Positions 43,761 to 52,261 of a stretch of DNA of 62,106 nt are shown one piece after another. Every line of letters begins with the position of its first letter. Positions within the stretch are counted from its first letter, which is position 1. Location: NCBI GenBank assembly GCA_018673475.1, contig JABHCN010000047.1:1-62106 (forward strand). Direction: 5' to 3'. The position numbers and the translations under genes are program-made. The notes below the pieces were generated by a model that saw only the letters and a list, made by a program, of their open reading frames with translations, was not told the DNA's origin and did not search any database. The stretch is from Actinomycetota bacterium (GTDB lineage: Bacteria > Actinomycetota > Acidimicrobiia > Acidimicrobiales > MedAcidi-G1).

Positions 43761-44630
43761 TCAGGTGGTCACCTGATCTACCGGCCTCGTGATGACCACA
43801 GCGAGGGCAGCCACGACCACGGCCATGCCGACCGCCTGCAGGCCGCCGATCTTCTCGCCAATGAGCCACCAGGCGTACAGGGGAGCAATGGCAGTGAACA
43901 GGAGCCCGATAAGGCCCATCACCGGTAGCGAAACGTGGGCGTGGGCAAAGTTGGTGAGGAGGTGGCCCGTTCCCGGAACCACCGCCATGAGCACAACCGG
44001 CCACCAGTCGGATCCGACAGGAGGCGAGATGGGGTGGCCGACGATCAGGGCGGCTGGAAGGATGGTCAGAGCAGCAACGATCGTCAGGCCCAACTGATAG
44101 GGAACCGCTTCAAGCTCCGAACGTGCCCTCTTGCTGACCACGTAGTAGAGCGAGAACAACAGCATCGTGACCAGGGCCAGGAGGTCCCCGGTGCGGGTGG
44201 CCACGCCAACGCCGGACGAGGCGTACATGGCAAGTGCCACCCCGCCGATGGATACGGCGGACCAGCCGTAGAGGGACCTGTGGGGCCTTTCGCCGAACAT
44301 CCGTGCAGCCACGCCAAGCAGGATGACGGGCTGCAGGGCTCCGATCACGACGGCATTGGCCGCGCTCGTACGCCGCATGGAGACCATGAAGAACACGAGG
44401 TTCACGCCGAAGATGAGCCCTCCGAGTACGGAACGACGGAGTTCCATCCAACCAAAGTGCTGCCCTGTGGCCACCAGCACGATGGCGTATCCAAGCGCAC
44501 CGAACAAGAGACGCCAGAGCACGAAGGTCATCTCGGGAAGGTCCGACAACTTCACGATGCTCGGACCGAATGCCATCAGGCCCACAGCCAGGAGCGCGGC
44601 GGTACTGCCGACCCTTGTCTGTTGATCCAT
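43761..44630 (-). CDS. EamA family (DMT) transporter
   Basis: The 289-residue protein has ten predicted helices in two EamA halves, with GLIFGVNLVFFMVSMRRTSA after the first repeat. It is distinct from the RarD-type gene at 42031. The substrate is unknown. ATG 44630 has AAAGGG about 8 bases upstream. Confidence 0.87.
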   Translation of the reverse strand: MDQQTRVGSTAALLAVGLMAFGPSIVKLSDLPEMTFVLWRLLFGALGYAIVLVATGQHFGWMELRRSVLGGLIFGVNLVFFMVSMRRTSAANAVVIGALQPVILLGVAARMFGERPHRSLYGWSAVSIGGVALAMYASSGVGVATRTGDLLALVTMLLFSLYYVVSKRARSELEAVPYQLGLTIVAALTILPAALIVGHPISPPVGSDWWPVVLMAVVPGTGHLLTNFAHAHVSLPVMGLIGLLFTAIAPLYAWWLIGEKIGGLQAVGMAVVVAALAVVITRPVDQVTT

Positions 44631-44682
44631 GCCCGCACCCTTTCACGACCTACACCCCTGACCCCACCCCGGCCCCTGGATC

Positions 44683-45294
44683 TCAGCCCAGCGAAATGGC
44701 GGTGTCCTGGGCCTCCTGTAGGCCCGCCGTGAGGGTCGTGGTCCACTCGCGCAGAACGCTTCTCGGTGCCTTCCGGTCCGGTGGCGGAATCGGCTGTCCC
44801 ACCGCCACGCAGACTCTCCTCGGCCTGGGGATCCTGGCCCCCATCGGCATCGCGGCCTCGGTCCCGGAAATACCGACCGGAACGACAACGGCACCGGTCT
44901 TGGCTGCCAGGTAGGCGGTTCCGTCGAAGAGGTCTGCGATGTGATCACCGGTCTGACGACCACCTTCTGGAAACACCAGCAACATGGCGCCCGTGTCCAG
45001 GAGCGACCGGGCCGCCCTGATGGACTCCCTGTCGGCACTCCCCCGTCGAACTGGGAATGCACCCAGGGCAACCAAGAACCAGGCCATTGGCCGCATAGAG
45101 AACAGGCTCTCCTTGGCCAGTGCCCGGAACCGTCGCCTAGTCAAGGGGGCCAACAGCGGCGAATCCAGGTTGGAGCGGTGGACCGGAGCCAGAATCACAG
45201 GGCCCGACCTCGGAATGTTCTGACGACCCGCGGCCTTGACCCGAAAATACGGCCACAGCACGAAACGAATCAGGGCCCGTGCCGCTCCGTACAC
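44683..45294 (-). CDS. plsC: 1-acyl-sn-glycerol-3-phosphate acyltransferase (PlsC family)
   Basis: Transfers an acyl chain to lysophosphatidic acid in phospholipid synthesis. The 203-residue product has the catalytic H-x4-D (HRSNLD, 39-44) and the FPEGGRQTGD motif. It starts at GTG 45294. Many genomes carry several paralogues, so the acyl acceptor is not certain. Confidence 0.88.
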   Translation of the reverse strand: MYGAARALIRFVLWPYFRVKAAGRQNIPRSGPVILAPVHRSNLDSPLLAPLTRRRFRALAKESLFSMRPMAWFLVALGAFPVRRGSADRESIRAARSLLDTGAMLLVFPEGGRQTGDHIADLFDGTAYLAAKTGAVVVPVGISGTEAAMPMGARIPRPRRVCVAVGQPIPPPDRKAPRSVLREWTTTLTAGLQEAQDTAISLG

Positions 45295-45350
45295 GATGGT
45301 GGCCGAGGTGCCGGATGCGACCCTCTGGGCGCGGGCCCCGATGTCTTCGG

Positions 45351-45728
45351 TCAGCGTCGGCCGATCCGAGCGCTCAGGACGTCACGCAGACTGACCATTC
45401 CGACAAGGCCCGTTGAGTCGACAATCGGCAGGTGTCTGAACCCCCGGCTGAGCATGAGGGTCGCGGCCTCCTCCGTGTCGAAGTCAGGGCCAGCGGTGTC
45501 GGGTTCGGCGGTCATCCAGGCCTCGACGGTCGTGTTGGAGAGGTCGGGTGCGTCAGCTGCGGCCCGCAGGACATCGCGTTCCGTGAGAATTCCCAGGATC
45601 ATCCTTCCCATTACCACCACAACGGACCCGAAACCGCCCTTGACCATGACCTTTGCGGCATCTGCCATGGTGGCGTCTGGCTGGAGCGTCGCCACCCCGG
45701 TGGACATCACGTCTGACACGGTGGCCAT
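45351..45728 (-). CDS. CBS-domain protein
   Basis: A 125-residue stand-alone pair of CBS domains (GVATLQPDATMADAAKVM and DTEEAATLMLSRGFRHLPIV). These form an adenosyl-ligand-binding Bateman module and probably act as a regulatory subunit. Its ATG shares a base with the stop of the preceding 81-residue gene (TGATG). Confidence 0.88.
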   Translation of the reverse strand: MATVSDVMSTGVATLQPDATMADAAKVMVKGGFGSVVVVMGRMILGILTERDVLRAAADAPDLSNTTVEAWMTAEPDTAGPDFDTEEAATLMLSRGFRHLPIVDSTGLVGMVSLRDVLSARIGRR

Positions 45729-45973
45729 CAGCCGGTGCCTCCGACCTCGTCCAGTTCGGGGTCGCTCCGCTCGCGGGCCGGCTCGTCAAGGTCCTGGTTC
45801 AAGAGGCGCCAGAGGGTGCCGGCCCAGACGCTGGCGTGGGGCCATTCACGCCAGAAGGTCTGGAGAACCATCGGGTCGAGTGCGTCGGTGGCCTGGGCAG
45901 GGGTGGCGGAACGCGCCAGATCCTCGAGTGCGTCGATGGCCTCCAGAAGTCGCTCCGACGGATCGGCAGCCAT
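45728..45973 (-). CDS. Small acidic hypothetical protein coupled to the CBS gene
   Basis: An 81-residue protein of unknown function. The strong Shine-Dalgarno AGGGAGA lies before ATG 45973, which fixes the start despite a longer open frame to 46060. It contains a helical LLEAIDALEDLARS segment and a Trp-rich middle. Stop-start overlap with the CBS gene suggests the two proteins work together. Confidence 0.7.
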   Translation of the reverse strand: MAADPSERLLEAIDALEDLARSATPAQATDALDPMVLQTFWREWPHASVWAGTLWRLLNQDLDEPARERSDPELDEVGGTG

Positions 45974-46084
45974 GAATCTCCCTTGCTTGTTGAACCCTGT
46001 ACGAGAAGCCCGCTTCCGGCCTGATCGATCATTATCCCCTGAAAATGGGGGCTCTGGCAAGCGGGGTTCCGGCGCCCGGTGTCG

Positions 46085-47002
46085 TCAGCGGGTCAGAAAG
46101 ACCTGGATCTCCACCACACCGTGGTCTTCTACGGCGATCACGATCGAGGCTGACGGAACCTCTACCCCGAAGTCGGCAAACACGATGTCGAGTGTTCCCA
46201 CAACGGCTAGGACCTCCCCGACCATGTCGGCAGACAGGTCCACGGAAACCGCCTGGCTGATCCCATTCACCATGAGAGTTCCCGGTGCCGACACCTCGAC
46301 TGAGGTGCCTACGTCGCCGAGATCCACTGGTCCGTCCAGGATAAACACGGCCTCGGGGTGGGTTCCGGTGTTCAGGGCCTCCTGGACCTTCGGGTCGCGA
46401 AAGGAACGGTCGGTCCGCAACCCACGCAGGTCTGCTCGAATCTCGGCCGCAACGAGGACCGTGCCATCAAGCTCAACCTCGCCGGCGACCTGGGGTGTGC
46501 GGCCGACCGCCGTGGTGCTTCCGATGCCCCGCCCCAACTCCTCGTTCACCCGAAAGCCAACGAAGGTGCTCGTGAAGTCGCTGTAGTCACCGATTGAGGT
46601 GTCGACCGTCCAGGTCCCTGTCGCGTCACCCGGGACCGTCGTGGTGGTCACTGGTGCAACAGTTGTAGGCGCTGCGGTGGTCTGGGCCGGTGCCGCTGTC
46701 GTGATGGGTGCAACAGTTGTAGGCGCTGCGGTGGTCTGGGCCGGTGCCGCTGTCGTGATGGGTGCAACAGTTGTAGGCGCTGCGGTGGTCTGGGCCGGTG
46801 CAGTTGTCGTGGTGGGCTCAGCAGTCGTGGGCGCTGCGGTGGTCTGGGCCGGTGCCGCCGACGTGGTGGACGCCTGGGCTTCTGCGGCGATCTGGGCCGC
46901 CAACCCGATATCGGGCGCCGGCGGAGCCGTGTCGCGGATCACGAACCACCAGACACCGACAGCCAGCACCACTGCTGCTGCAACAAGCAGATTCCTTCGC
47001 AT
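46085..47002 (-). CDS. YceI family protein with signal anchor and repeat linker
   Basis: The 305-residue product has an N-terminal membrane segment (residues 5-22) and a long Thr/Ala/Pro linker (about 45-125). A C-terminal YceI beta-barrel domain follows (GTWTVDTSIGDYSDFTSTFV, FVGFRV). YceI proteins bind isoprenoid-type lipids in an antiparallel barrel. The linker is built of 54-base tandem repeats, giving 18-residue units. It probably spaces the barrel away from the membrane across the wall. Confidence 0.85.
   Translation of the reverse strand: MRRNLLVAAAVVLAVGVWWFVIRDTAPPAPDIGLAAQIAAEAQASTTSAAPAQTTAAPTTAEPTTTTAPAQTTAAPTTVAPITTAAPAQTTAAPTTVAPITTAAPAQTTAAPTTVAPVTTTTVPGDATGTWTVDTSIGDYSDFTSTFVGFRVNEELGRGIGSTTAVGRTPQVAGEVELDGTVLVAAEIRADLRGLRTDRSFRDPKVQEALNTGTHPEAVFILDGPVDLGDVGTSVEVSAPGTLMVNGISQAVSVDLSADMVGEVLAVVGTLDIVFADFGVEVPSASIVIAVEDHGVVEIQVFLTR
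46653..46868 (-). repeat. 54-base in-frame tandem repeats in the YceI linker
   Basis: Three nearly identical copies run 46653-46706, 46707-46760 and 46761-46814. A fourth degenerate copy reaches 46868. Each encodes 18 residues rich in Ala, Pro and Thr (a QTTAAPTTVAP-type unit). Length variation between strains is expected here. Confidence 0.9.
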
Positions 47003-47091
47003 CGGGGGTCTTCCTCACTGCAGGTCCACACGGCCATTGGTCCGACCTGAGCCTACGGCCGCCCGACAGGGAGCCCCCGTGGCGCTACCCG

Positions 47092-47097
47092 TAGGGT
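47092..47097 (+). promoter_or_regulatory. -10 hexamer TAGGGT, leaderless start
   Basis: TAGGGT ends 6 bases before ATG 47104. Confidence 0.45.
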
Positions 47098-47103
47098 GCC
47101 GAC

Positions 47104-48375
47104 ATGAAGTTCGGGATCTTCTATGAACACCAGTTTCCCCGCCCCTGGGCCGAGGGCGACGAGCACCTGCTCTTCAAGAACGCACTGGACCAGGTGGAGT
47201 TGGCCGACAGGCTCGGCTTTGACCGCGTCTGGGAGGTTGAACACCACTTCCTCGAGGAGTACAGCCACAGCTCCGCCCCCGAGGTCTTCCTGGCCGCAGC
47301 CAGCCAGCGCACCACCCGCATCAGGCTCGGGCACGGCATCGTGCTGCTGCCCGCCGAGTACAACCACACGGCCCGGGTGGTCGAACGGGTCAACACCCTT
47401 GATCTGCTGTCGGACGGTCGGGTGGACTTCGGCACCGGCGAGTCCTCGTCCACCGCCGAGCTGGATGGCTTCGGTGCCGAACGTGAAACCAAGAGGGAGC
47501 AGTGGCTCGACCACATCGAGGCCGCAACCAGGATGATGGTCGAGGAGCCATTTGCCGGCTGGGACGGGCCGTGGCTGCAGATGCCTCCACGCAACATCGT
47601 GCCGAAACCCCACCAGAAGCCCCATCCTCCCCTCTGGGTGGCGTGCAGCCAGCGTGAGACCATCCAGCTGGCCGCCCGTAAGGGGATCGGTGCCCTCACC
47701 TTCGCCTTCGTCGAACCGGGTGAGGCGGAGCACTGGGTCGCCGAGTACTACGCCACCATCGCATCCGAGGAGTGTGTCCCGGCCGGCTTCGCGGTGAACG
47801 CCAACATCTCGAGCGTGCTGCCGATGATGTGCCACGAGGACGAGGCGACCGCCATCGACAGGGGCATCGACGGCGCTCACTTCTTCGGCTACTCCCTGGG
47901 GCACTTCTACGCCTTCGGCAGCCACAGCCCCGGCGTGACCGACATCTGGGCCGAATTCGAACAGAACCGCAGCGCCTTCGGCTTCGACCGTGAGACAGCG
48001 GCGCAGACCAACGTCGAGTTGAGGGCCAGGCTGGCGGGAACGCCAGCCACGATCGGCGAGGGTCTGCTGTCACTGCGCGGCGCGATCGGAACGCCCGAAC
48101 AACTCCGGGTGCTCCTCCGTCAGTATGAGGCTGCCGGGATCGACGAGGTCATCTTTGTCAGCCAGGCTGGCCGCAACCGGCACGAACACATCTGCGAGTC
48201 GTTGGAACTGTTCGCTGCAGAGGTGATGCCCGAGTTCGCCGAAAGGGACCCTGACCTCACCCGCCAGAAGGAGGAACGCCTGGAACCGGCCGTTGAGGCG
48301 GCCCTGGCGAGGCGTGAGGGGCCCCGCAGCGTCGACCCTGACTACCGGATAGCGCCACCACCCGCCGTGGGCTGA
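47104..48375 (+). CDS. LLM class flavin-dependent oxidoreductase (luciferase-like)
   Basis: The 423-residue TIM-barrel protein begins MKFGIFYEHQFPRPW. It contains RVWEVEHHFLEEYSHSSAPE, a bacterial-luciferase-type active-site region, and VNTLDLLSDGRVDFGTGESS. It is larger than the 28558 enzyme and only distantly like it. The flavin or F420 cofactor and the substrate are undetermined. It runs convergent to the RlmL-like gene, one base apart. Confidence 0.85.
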   Translation: MKFGIFYEHQFPRPWAEGDEHLLFKNALDQVELADRLGFDRVWEVEHHFLEEYSHSSAPEVFLAAASQRTTRIRLGHGIVLLPAEYNHTARVVERVNTLDLLSDGRVDFGTGESSSTAELDGFGAERETKREQWLDHIEAATRMMVEEPFAGWDGPWLQMPPRNIVPKPHQKPHPPLWVACSQRETIQLAARKGIGALTFAFVEPGEAEHWVAEYYATIASEECVPAGFAVNANISSVLPMMCHEDEATAIDRGIDGAHFFGYSLGHFYAFGSHSPGVTDIWAEFEQNRSAFGFDRETAAQTNVELRARLAGTPATIGEGLLSLRGAIGTPEQLRVLLRQYEAAGIDEVIFVSQAGRNRHEHICESLELFAAEVMPEFAERDPDLTRQKEERLEPAVEAALARREGPRSVDPDYRIAPPPAVG

Positions 48376-48376
48376 C

Positions 48377-49495
48377 TCAGCCGAACCTTCCGGTCAACAG
48401 CCAGGCCTGCCTGCCCCCCAGTTCCAGTTGCAACGACTCCGTGAGGCCGGGCCGAACCTGACGTGCCAGGTCCCTGTCGGCCACCAGGATGCCGAGGCCC
48501 CATCCGGCCAGATGCTCGTTTCCGACCCGTCCGAGGGTGGCGTAGAGGTTCCTGAGATCGTCGCCCGCTGACACGCGGCCTCCCCATGGCGGGTTGGTTA
48601 TGAGGTGACCTGGTTCGCCATCGGGCTCCGGGTTCTCGAGCGCTGAGATGGGGGCATTGACGAACTGGATCCGGTCGGCCACGCCGGCCCGTTCAGCGTT
48701 GGCACGTGCCGACTCAACGGCCCCGGCATCTCTATCGGCGGCAACAATTGCGGGGTGGTCGGTTGGGGCAGGAACAGAGTCCACCTCGGCGGTGACGCTC
48801 GCCCAGGTTCCGGGCTGGAACGTAGGCCACCGCTGGAAGGTGAAGTCCCGTCCGAGCCCCGGGGCGTGCCCGGCGGCCCGGATCGCCGCCTCTATGGCGA
48901 TGGTCCCGGATCCGCACATTGGATCCACAAGCGGGGTGGACGGGTCCCATCTGCATGCCAACAGGAGTCCCGCTGCCACCGACTCACGAAGTGGTGCCTT
49001 GGCCTGGTCGAGGCGCCATCCCCGCTGGTGGAGAGCAGCACCCGAGGAGTCGACGCTCACGACAAATTTGTCCTTCACAGCCCTGACAACAAGCAACTGC
49101 TCGGGCCCGTCAACCGACCCCTTGGGCAGAGCCGACTCGAACCGTTCCACGACCGCTGCGTCGTGCCACAGCATCGACCGCCGGGTGGTCACCCGCACCC
49201 TGGGCCGTGACGACCCGTCGAACCATTCTGACCAGTCGACCTCCCCCAGCCTCCGTTGAAGGTCGGCAAAGGTCCTGACCGTAAAGGTCGCCGCCCTGAC
49301 GAGGACCCTCGTCGCACACCTCAGGAACATGTTCGCCGCATACAGCTGACGGGTGGTCAACTGGCACGTGACACCACCTTTCTCCGTCCGGGTACGTCGA
49401 ACTCCCAGCCCAGCCAATTCGCCTGCGACAAGTTCCTCCAGACCGGGAGGACACACCACAAGTACCTCATGGGTCGCACCTCGCAGATCTGCCAT
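48377..49495 (-). CDS. THUMP-domain class I rRNA methyltransferase (RlmL N-terminal-like)
   Basis: The 372-residue product has an N-terminal THUMP region (about 40-150) and a methyltransferase domain with LVDPMCGSGTIAIEAAIRA and the catalytic TNPPWG motif. It corresponds to the N-terminal half of RlmL, which methylates G2445 of 23S rRNA, here without the RlmK part. It starts at ATG 49495. Confidence 0.86.
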   Translation of the reverse strand: MADLRGATHEVLVVCPPGLEELVAGELAGLGVRRTRTEKGGVTCQLTTRQLYAANMFLRCATRVLVRAATFTVRTFADLQRRLGEVDWSEWFDGSSRPRVRVTTRRSMLWHDAAVVERFESALPKGSVDGPEQLLVVRAVKDKFVVSVDSSGAALHQRGWRLDQAKAPLRESVAAGLLLACRWDPSTPLVDPMCGSGTIAIEAAIRAAGHAPGLGRDFTFQRWPTFQPGTWASVTAEVDSVPAPTDHPAIVAADRDAGAVESARANAERAGVADRIQFVNAPISALENPEPDGEPGHLITNPPWGGRVSAGDDLRNLYATLGRVGNEHLAGWGLGILVADRDLARQVRPGLTESLQLELGGRQAWLLTGRFG

Positions 49496-49538
49496 ACCAA
49501 CACCCTGCCATCCCTGGCCCCCTTGGCTGAACCGGCGG

Positions 49539-51269
49539 TCAGCCTGTGGAGGTTTCCAGAAGACTCTCCCGGAGTTGCCGCTTGACGAACTTGCCGTTGG
49601 CGTTCCTGGGAAGCGGATCGGAGAGGAACCAGACGTGCTCGGGGACCTTGAACGAGGCGATCAGTTCCGCTGTGTGGGCACGCAGGTCATCAGCTGTCAT
49701 CGAGGCCTCCGGGAGCAATACGATCGCCACCCCGACCGCTTCGCCGAGACGCCCGTCGGGAACAGCGAACACCGCTGCCTCGGCAACTGCCGGATGCTCG
49801 TAGATGGCGGCCTCGACCTCAGCCGAGTACACGTTCTCTCCGCCACGGAGCACCATGTCCTTTGCACGGTCGACGAGGAAGAGGAAGCCCTCGTCGTCGA
49901 GGTAGCCGATGTCGCCGGTGTCGAACCACCCGTCGACAAGGATCTCGGCGTTTGCCTCGGGCCGGTTCAGGTAGCCGCGGAACACGTTGGCTCCCCGTAC
50001 CCACAGCTGGCCGGTGGCACCCGCCGGGAGGGCGGTGCCCTCCTCATCGCGGATGTGTGCCTCCATGATCGGCAGGGGCGGCCCGGCCGACTCCGGCTTG
50101 GCCAGGAACCAGTGGGCTGAGTTGACGGTGATGACACCGTTCACCTCGGTCAAGCCGTAGCCGGTGCTGGGCCTGCCCTCGAGCCGCTCCTCAATCTTGT
50201 GTACCAGGTCAGGCTGTACCGCAGCTCCGCCACCGCCGAGGTGGGCGAGGCTGCTGGTGTCCCGTATGGCGAAGTCGGGGCTGTTGATCAGCTCACGTGC
50301 CATGGTCGGGACACCAGTGAAGGTGCTCACACGTTCCCGCTCTATCAACTCGAGGGCCTTTTCGGCCGACCACCTGTACATGAGGACCAGCTTCCCGCCC
50401 GTGGCGGTAACTGGATGCAGGCAGCAGTTGCAACCGGTCACGTGGAACAGCGGTACCGCCAGCACCGATCCCGGCTCCGCCTCACCGGGTTCCTTGTCGG
50501 ATCCCGACGATGGGGTTCCCGCAGCCGCTGCCTTCGCCTCGGCCACGTCGGTCGTCACCTGCCAGAAGGCCAGGTTCAACAGGTTCGAGACCGCCCCCCG
50601 GTGTGTCAGGACGGCACCCTTTGGGCGACCGGTGGTGCCCGACGTGTAGAAGATGCAGACGTCATCCTCGGGTTCAATCTGGACCTCTGGTGGCGTCGGC
50701 AGGTCGTCGGCGGCAGCCAGGGCGTTGTTCCAGTGCACGGCGTCGTCTGGAAGGTCGCCCTCGGTCCTTGCCACCACCACGTGGAGACGATCGCTACTCC
50801 TGAGACCCTCCAGGAGCGGCTCGACCCGTTCCAGACGTTCGCTGTCACAGATCAGCGCCTTGGCACCGCAGTCGGTAAGACCGAACTCCATTTCGCGCCC
50901 TGTCCACCAGGCGTTCATTCCGACCACGGCGGCACCCAGCGAGATCGTCGCCCAGTATGAGATCACCCATTCCGGGTAGTTGCGCATGGCGATGGCAACC
51001 CGGTCACCGTGCCCAATACCGTTCGCCGAGAGGTGGGCCACCAGGGCCGTGACCATTGAGTGGGCACTGGAGTAGGTGATTCGCTCGTCCTCAAAGACGA
51101 TGTAGTCGTTGTCGGCGTGGGCGGCCGATGCCTGCCACAAGACCGCCATGTTCGGCGGAGCCGAGTCGTATGCCCTCGTCGGCACCCCCCGCACGTCGAC
51201 CACCGACCATGCGAACGGCGCATCAGGCGCCGTCATCTCAGCCCAGGCGTCTCTTAGGTGCTGGTGCAA
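49539..51269 (-). CDS. AMP-dependent acyl-CoA synthetase
   Basis: The 576-residue class I adenylate-forming enzyme has P-loop YTSGTTGRPKGAVLTH, STGYGLTEVNG, WFDTGDIGYLDDEG and the C-terminal PRNANGKFVKRQL with the adenylation lysine. It activates a fatty or aromatic acid with CoA. It starts at TTG 51269 with GGAGGGA about 6 bases ahead. Together with the SDR and thiolase nearby it suggests acid degradation, but gene orientations differ. Confidence 0.92.
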   Translation of the reverse strand: MHQHLRDAWAEMTAPDAPFAWSVVDVRGVPTRAYDSAPPNMAVLWQASAAHADNDYIVFEDERITYSSAHSMVTALVAHLSANGIGHGDRVAIAMRNYPEWVISYWATISLGAAVVGMNAWWTGREMEFGLTDCGAKALICDSERLERVEPLLEGLRSSDRLHVVVARTEGDLPDDAVHWNNALAAADDLPTPPEVQIEPEDDVCIFYTSGTTGRPKGAVLTHRGAVSNLLNLAFWQVTTDVAEAKAAAAGTPSSGSDKEPGEAEPGSVLAVPLFHVTGCNCCLHPVTATGGKLVLMYRWSAEKALELIERERVSTFTGVPTMARELINSPDFAIRDTSSLAHLGGGGAAVQPDLVHKIEERLEGRPSTGYGLTEVNGVITVNSAHWFLAKPESAGPPLPIMEAHIRDEEGTALPAGATGQLWVRGANVFRGYLNRPEANAEILVDGWFDTGDIGYLDDEGFLFLVDRAKDMVLRGGENVYSAEVEAAIYEHPAVAEAAVFAVPDGRLGEAVGVAIVLLPEASMTADDLRAHTAELIASFKVPEHVWFLSDPLPRNANGKFVKRQLRESLLETSTG

Positions 51270-51351
51270 CTCATCCCTCCCCGATACAGGAAAGCCGACC
51301 CTAGACCGACCTCTCGACCGGGCACACAGCGGGTGCGGCCCAGTCGATGAC

Positions 51352-52131
51352 TCAGTTGTTCCGGATGGTCATACCCCCGTCGACCATGAGGGTGTGCCCC
51401 GTGATGTAACTGGACGCCGGTAGGACCAGGTGGAGGATGGCGTGGGCCACCTCCTCGGGGTCGCCGTAGCGCCCGACAGCAGTCCGGCGGCGTGCGAATC
51501 GGGCCTTGGCCTCGTCGGGGATGGGCGATGTCAGGTCCGTGTTGATGGGACCGGGACAGACGGTATTGACCGTAATGCCGGCCTCACCCAACTCGATCGC
51601 CAAGGAACGTGTCAGGCCCAGCACCCCGTGCTTGGCGGCCGTGTAGGGAGACATGCCGGCCGAACCACCTACGCCCTCGGTTGAGGACACGTTCACGATC
51701 CTGCCGGCGGATGATCCACGCAGATGGGGAAGACATGCACGGATCATGAGCGCCTGGGCTGTGAGCATCACGTCAATTGCCCTCTGCCAAGCCACCTCGA
51801 AACACTCGCCGTCAATGACCCCTCCGGCAGCCATCCCAGCGTTGTTGACAAGGATGTCCAGGCGTTCACCCCAGTCGGACGCCTCGTCCACAACGGAACC
51901 GATCACCGAGGAGTCTGAGACGTCCAGTTCCCATGCACGGGCGCGACCTCCAGCGGCGGCTATCTCCTCAGCCACGCGGGCGGCCCTGTCGTAGGAGACG
52001 TCGGTCACCGCCACGCCCACCCCCTCATCGGCGAACAGGTGGGCTGTGGCGCGTCCGATTCCCGAGCCAGCACCGGTCACAAGGGCTGCATGTCCTTCAA
52101 CCGAACGACTCAGCGAGGTCAGGCGTGACAC
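51352..52131 (-). CDS. Short-chain dehydrogenase/reductase
   Basis: The 259-residue product has the NAD(P) loop TGAGSGIG, NNAG, the active-site Tyr-Lys in YTAAK and a C-terminal GHTLMVDGG, the classical SDR layout. I prefer GTG 52131, which begins shortly before the nucleotide loop. ATG 52179 adds 16 residues. The substrate is not readable. Confidence 0.9.
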   Translation of the reverse strand: MSRLTSLSRSVEGHAALVTGAGSGIGRATAHLFADEGVGVAVTDVSYDRAARVAEEIAAAGGRARAWELDVSDSSVIGSVVDEASDWGERLDILVNNAGMAAGGVIDGECFEVAWQRAIDVMLTAQALMIRACLPHLRGSSAGRIVNVSSTEGVGGSAGMSPYTAAKHGVLGLTRSLAIELGEAGITVNTVCPGPINTDLTSPIPDEAKARFARRRTAVGRYGDPEEVAHAILHLVLPASSYITGHTLMVDGGMTIRNN

Positions 52132-52249
52132 GGCCAACCCAAGGTACGCGTTCTGGATCCCATCGGAGGAGCATCGCATCCAGGCCGGCCGTGTCTCCAA
52201 CCGGAACCGATGTAGGCCGACAGGCTGCACGCCTGACAGGTGCACTTCG

Positions 52250-52255
52250 TAGGCT
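52250..52255 (+). promoter_or_regulatory. -10 hexamer TAGGCT, leaderless start
   Basis: TAGGCT ends 6 bases before ATG 52262 of the ABC exporter gene. Confidence 0.4.
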
Positions 52256-52261
52256 CTGACG

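Noticed and set aside
46653-46868. Regularly spaced repeats that could be taken for a CRISPR-like array
   Set aside because: The copies are contiguous with no unique spacers, are a multiple of three in length and stay in frame inside the YceI gene.
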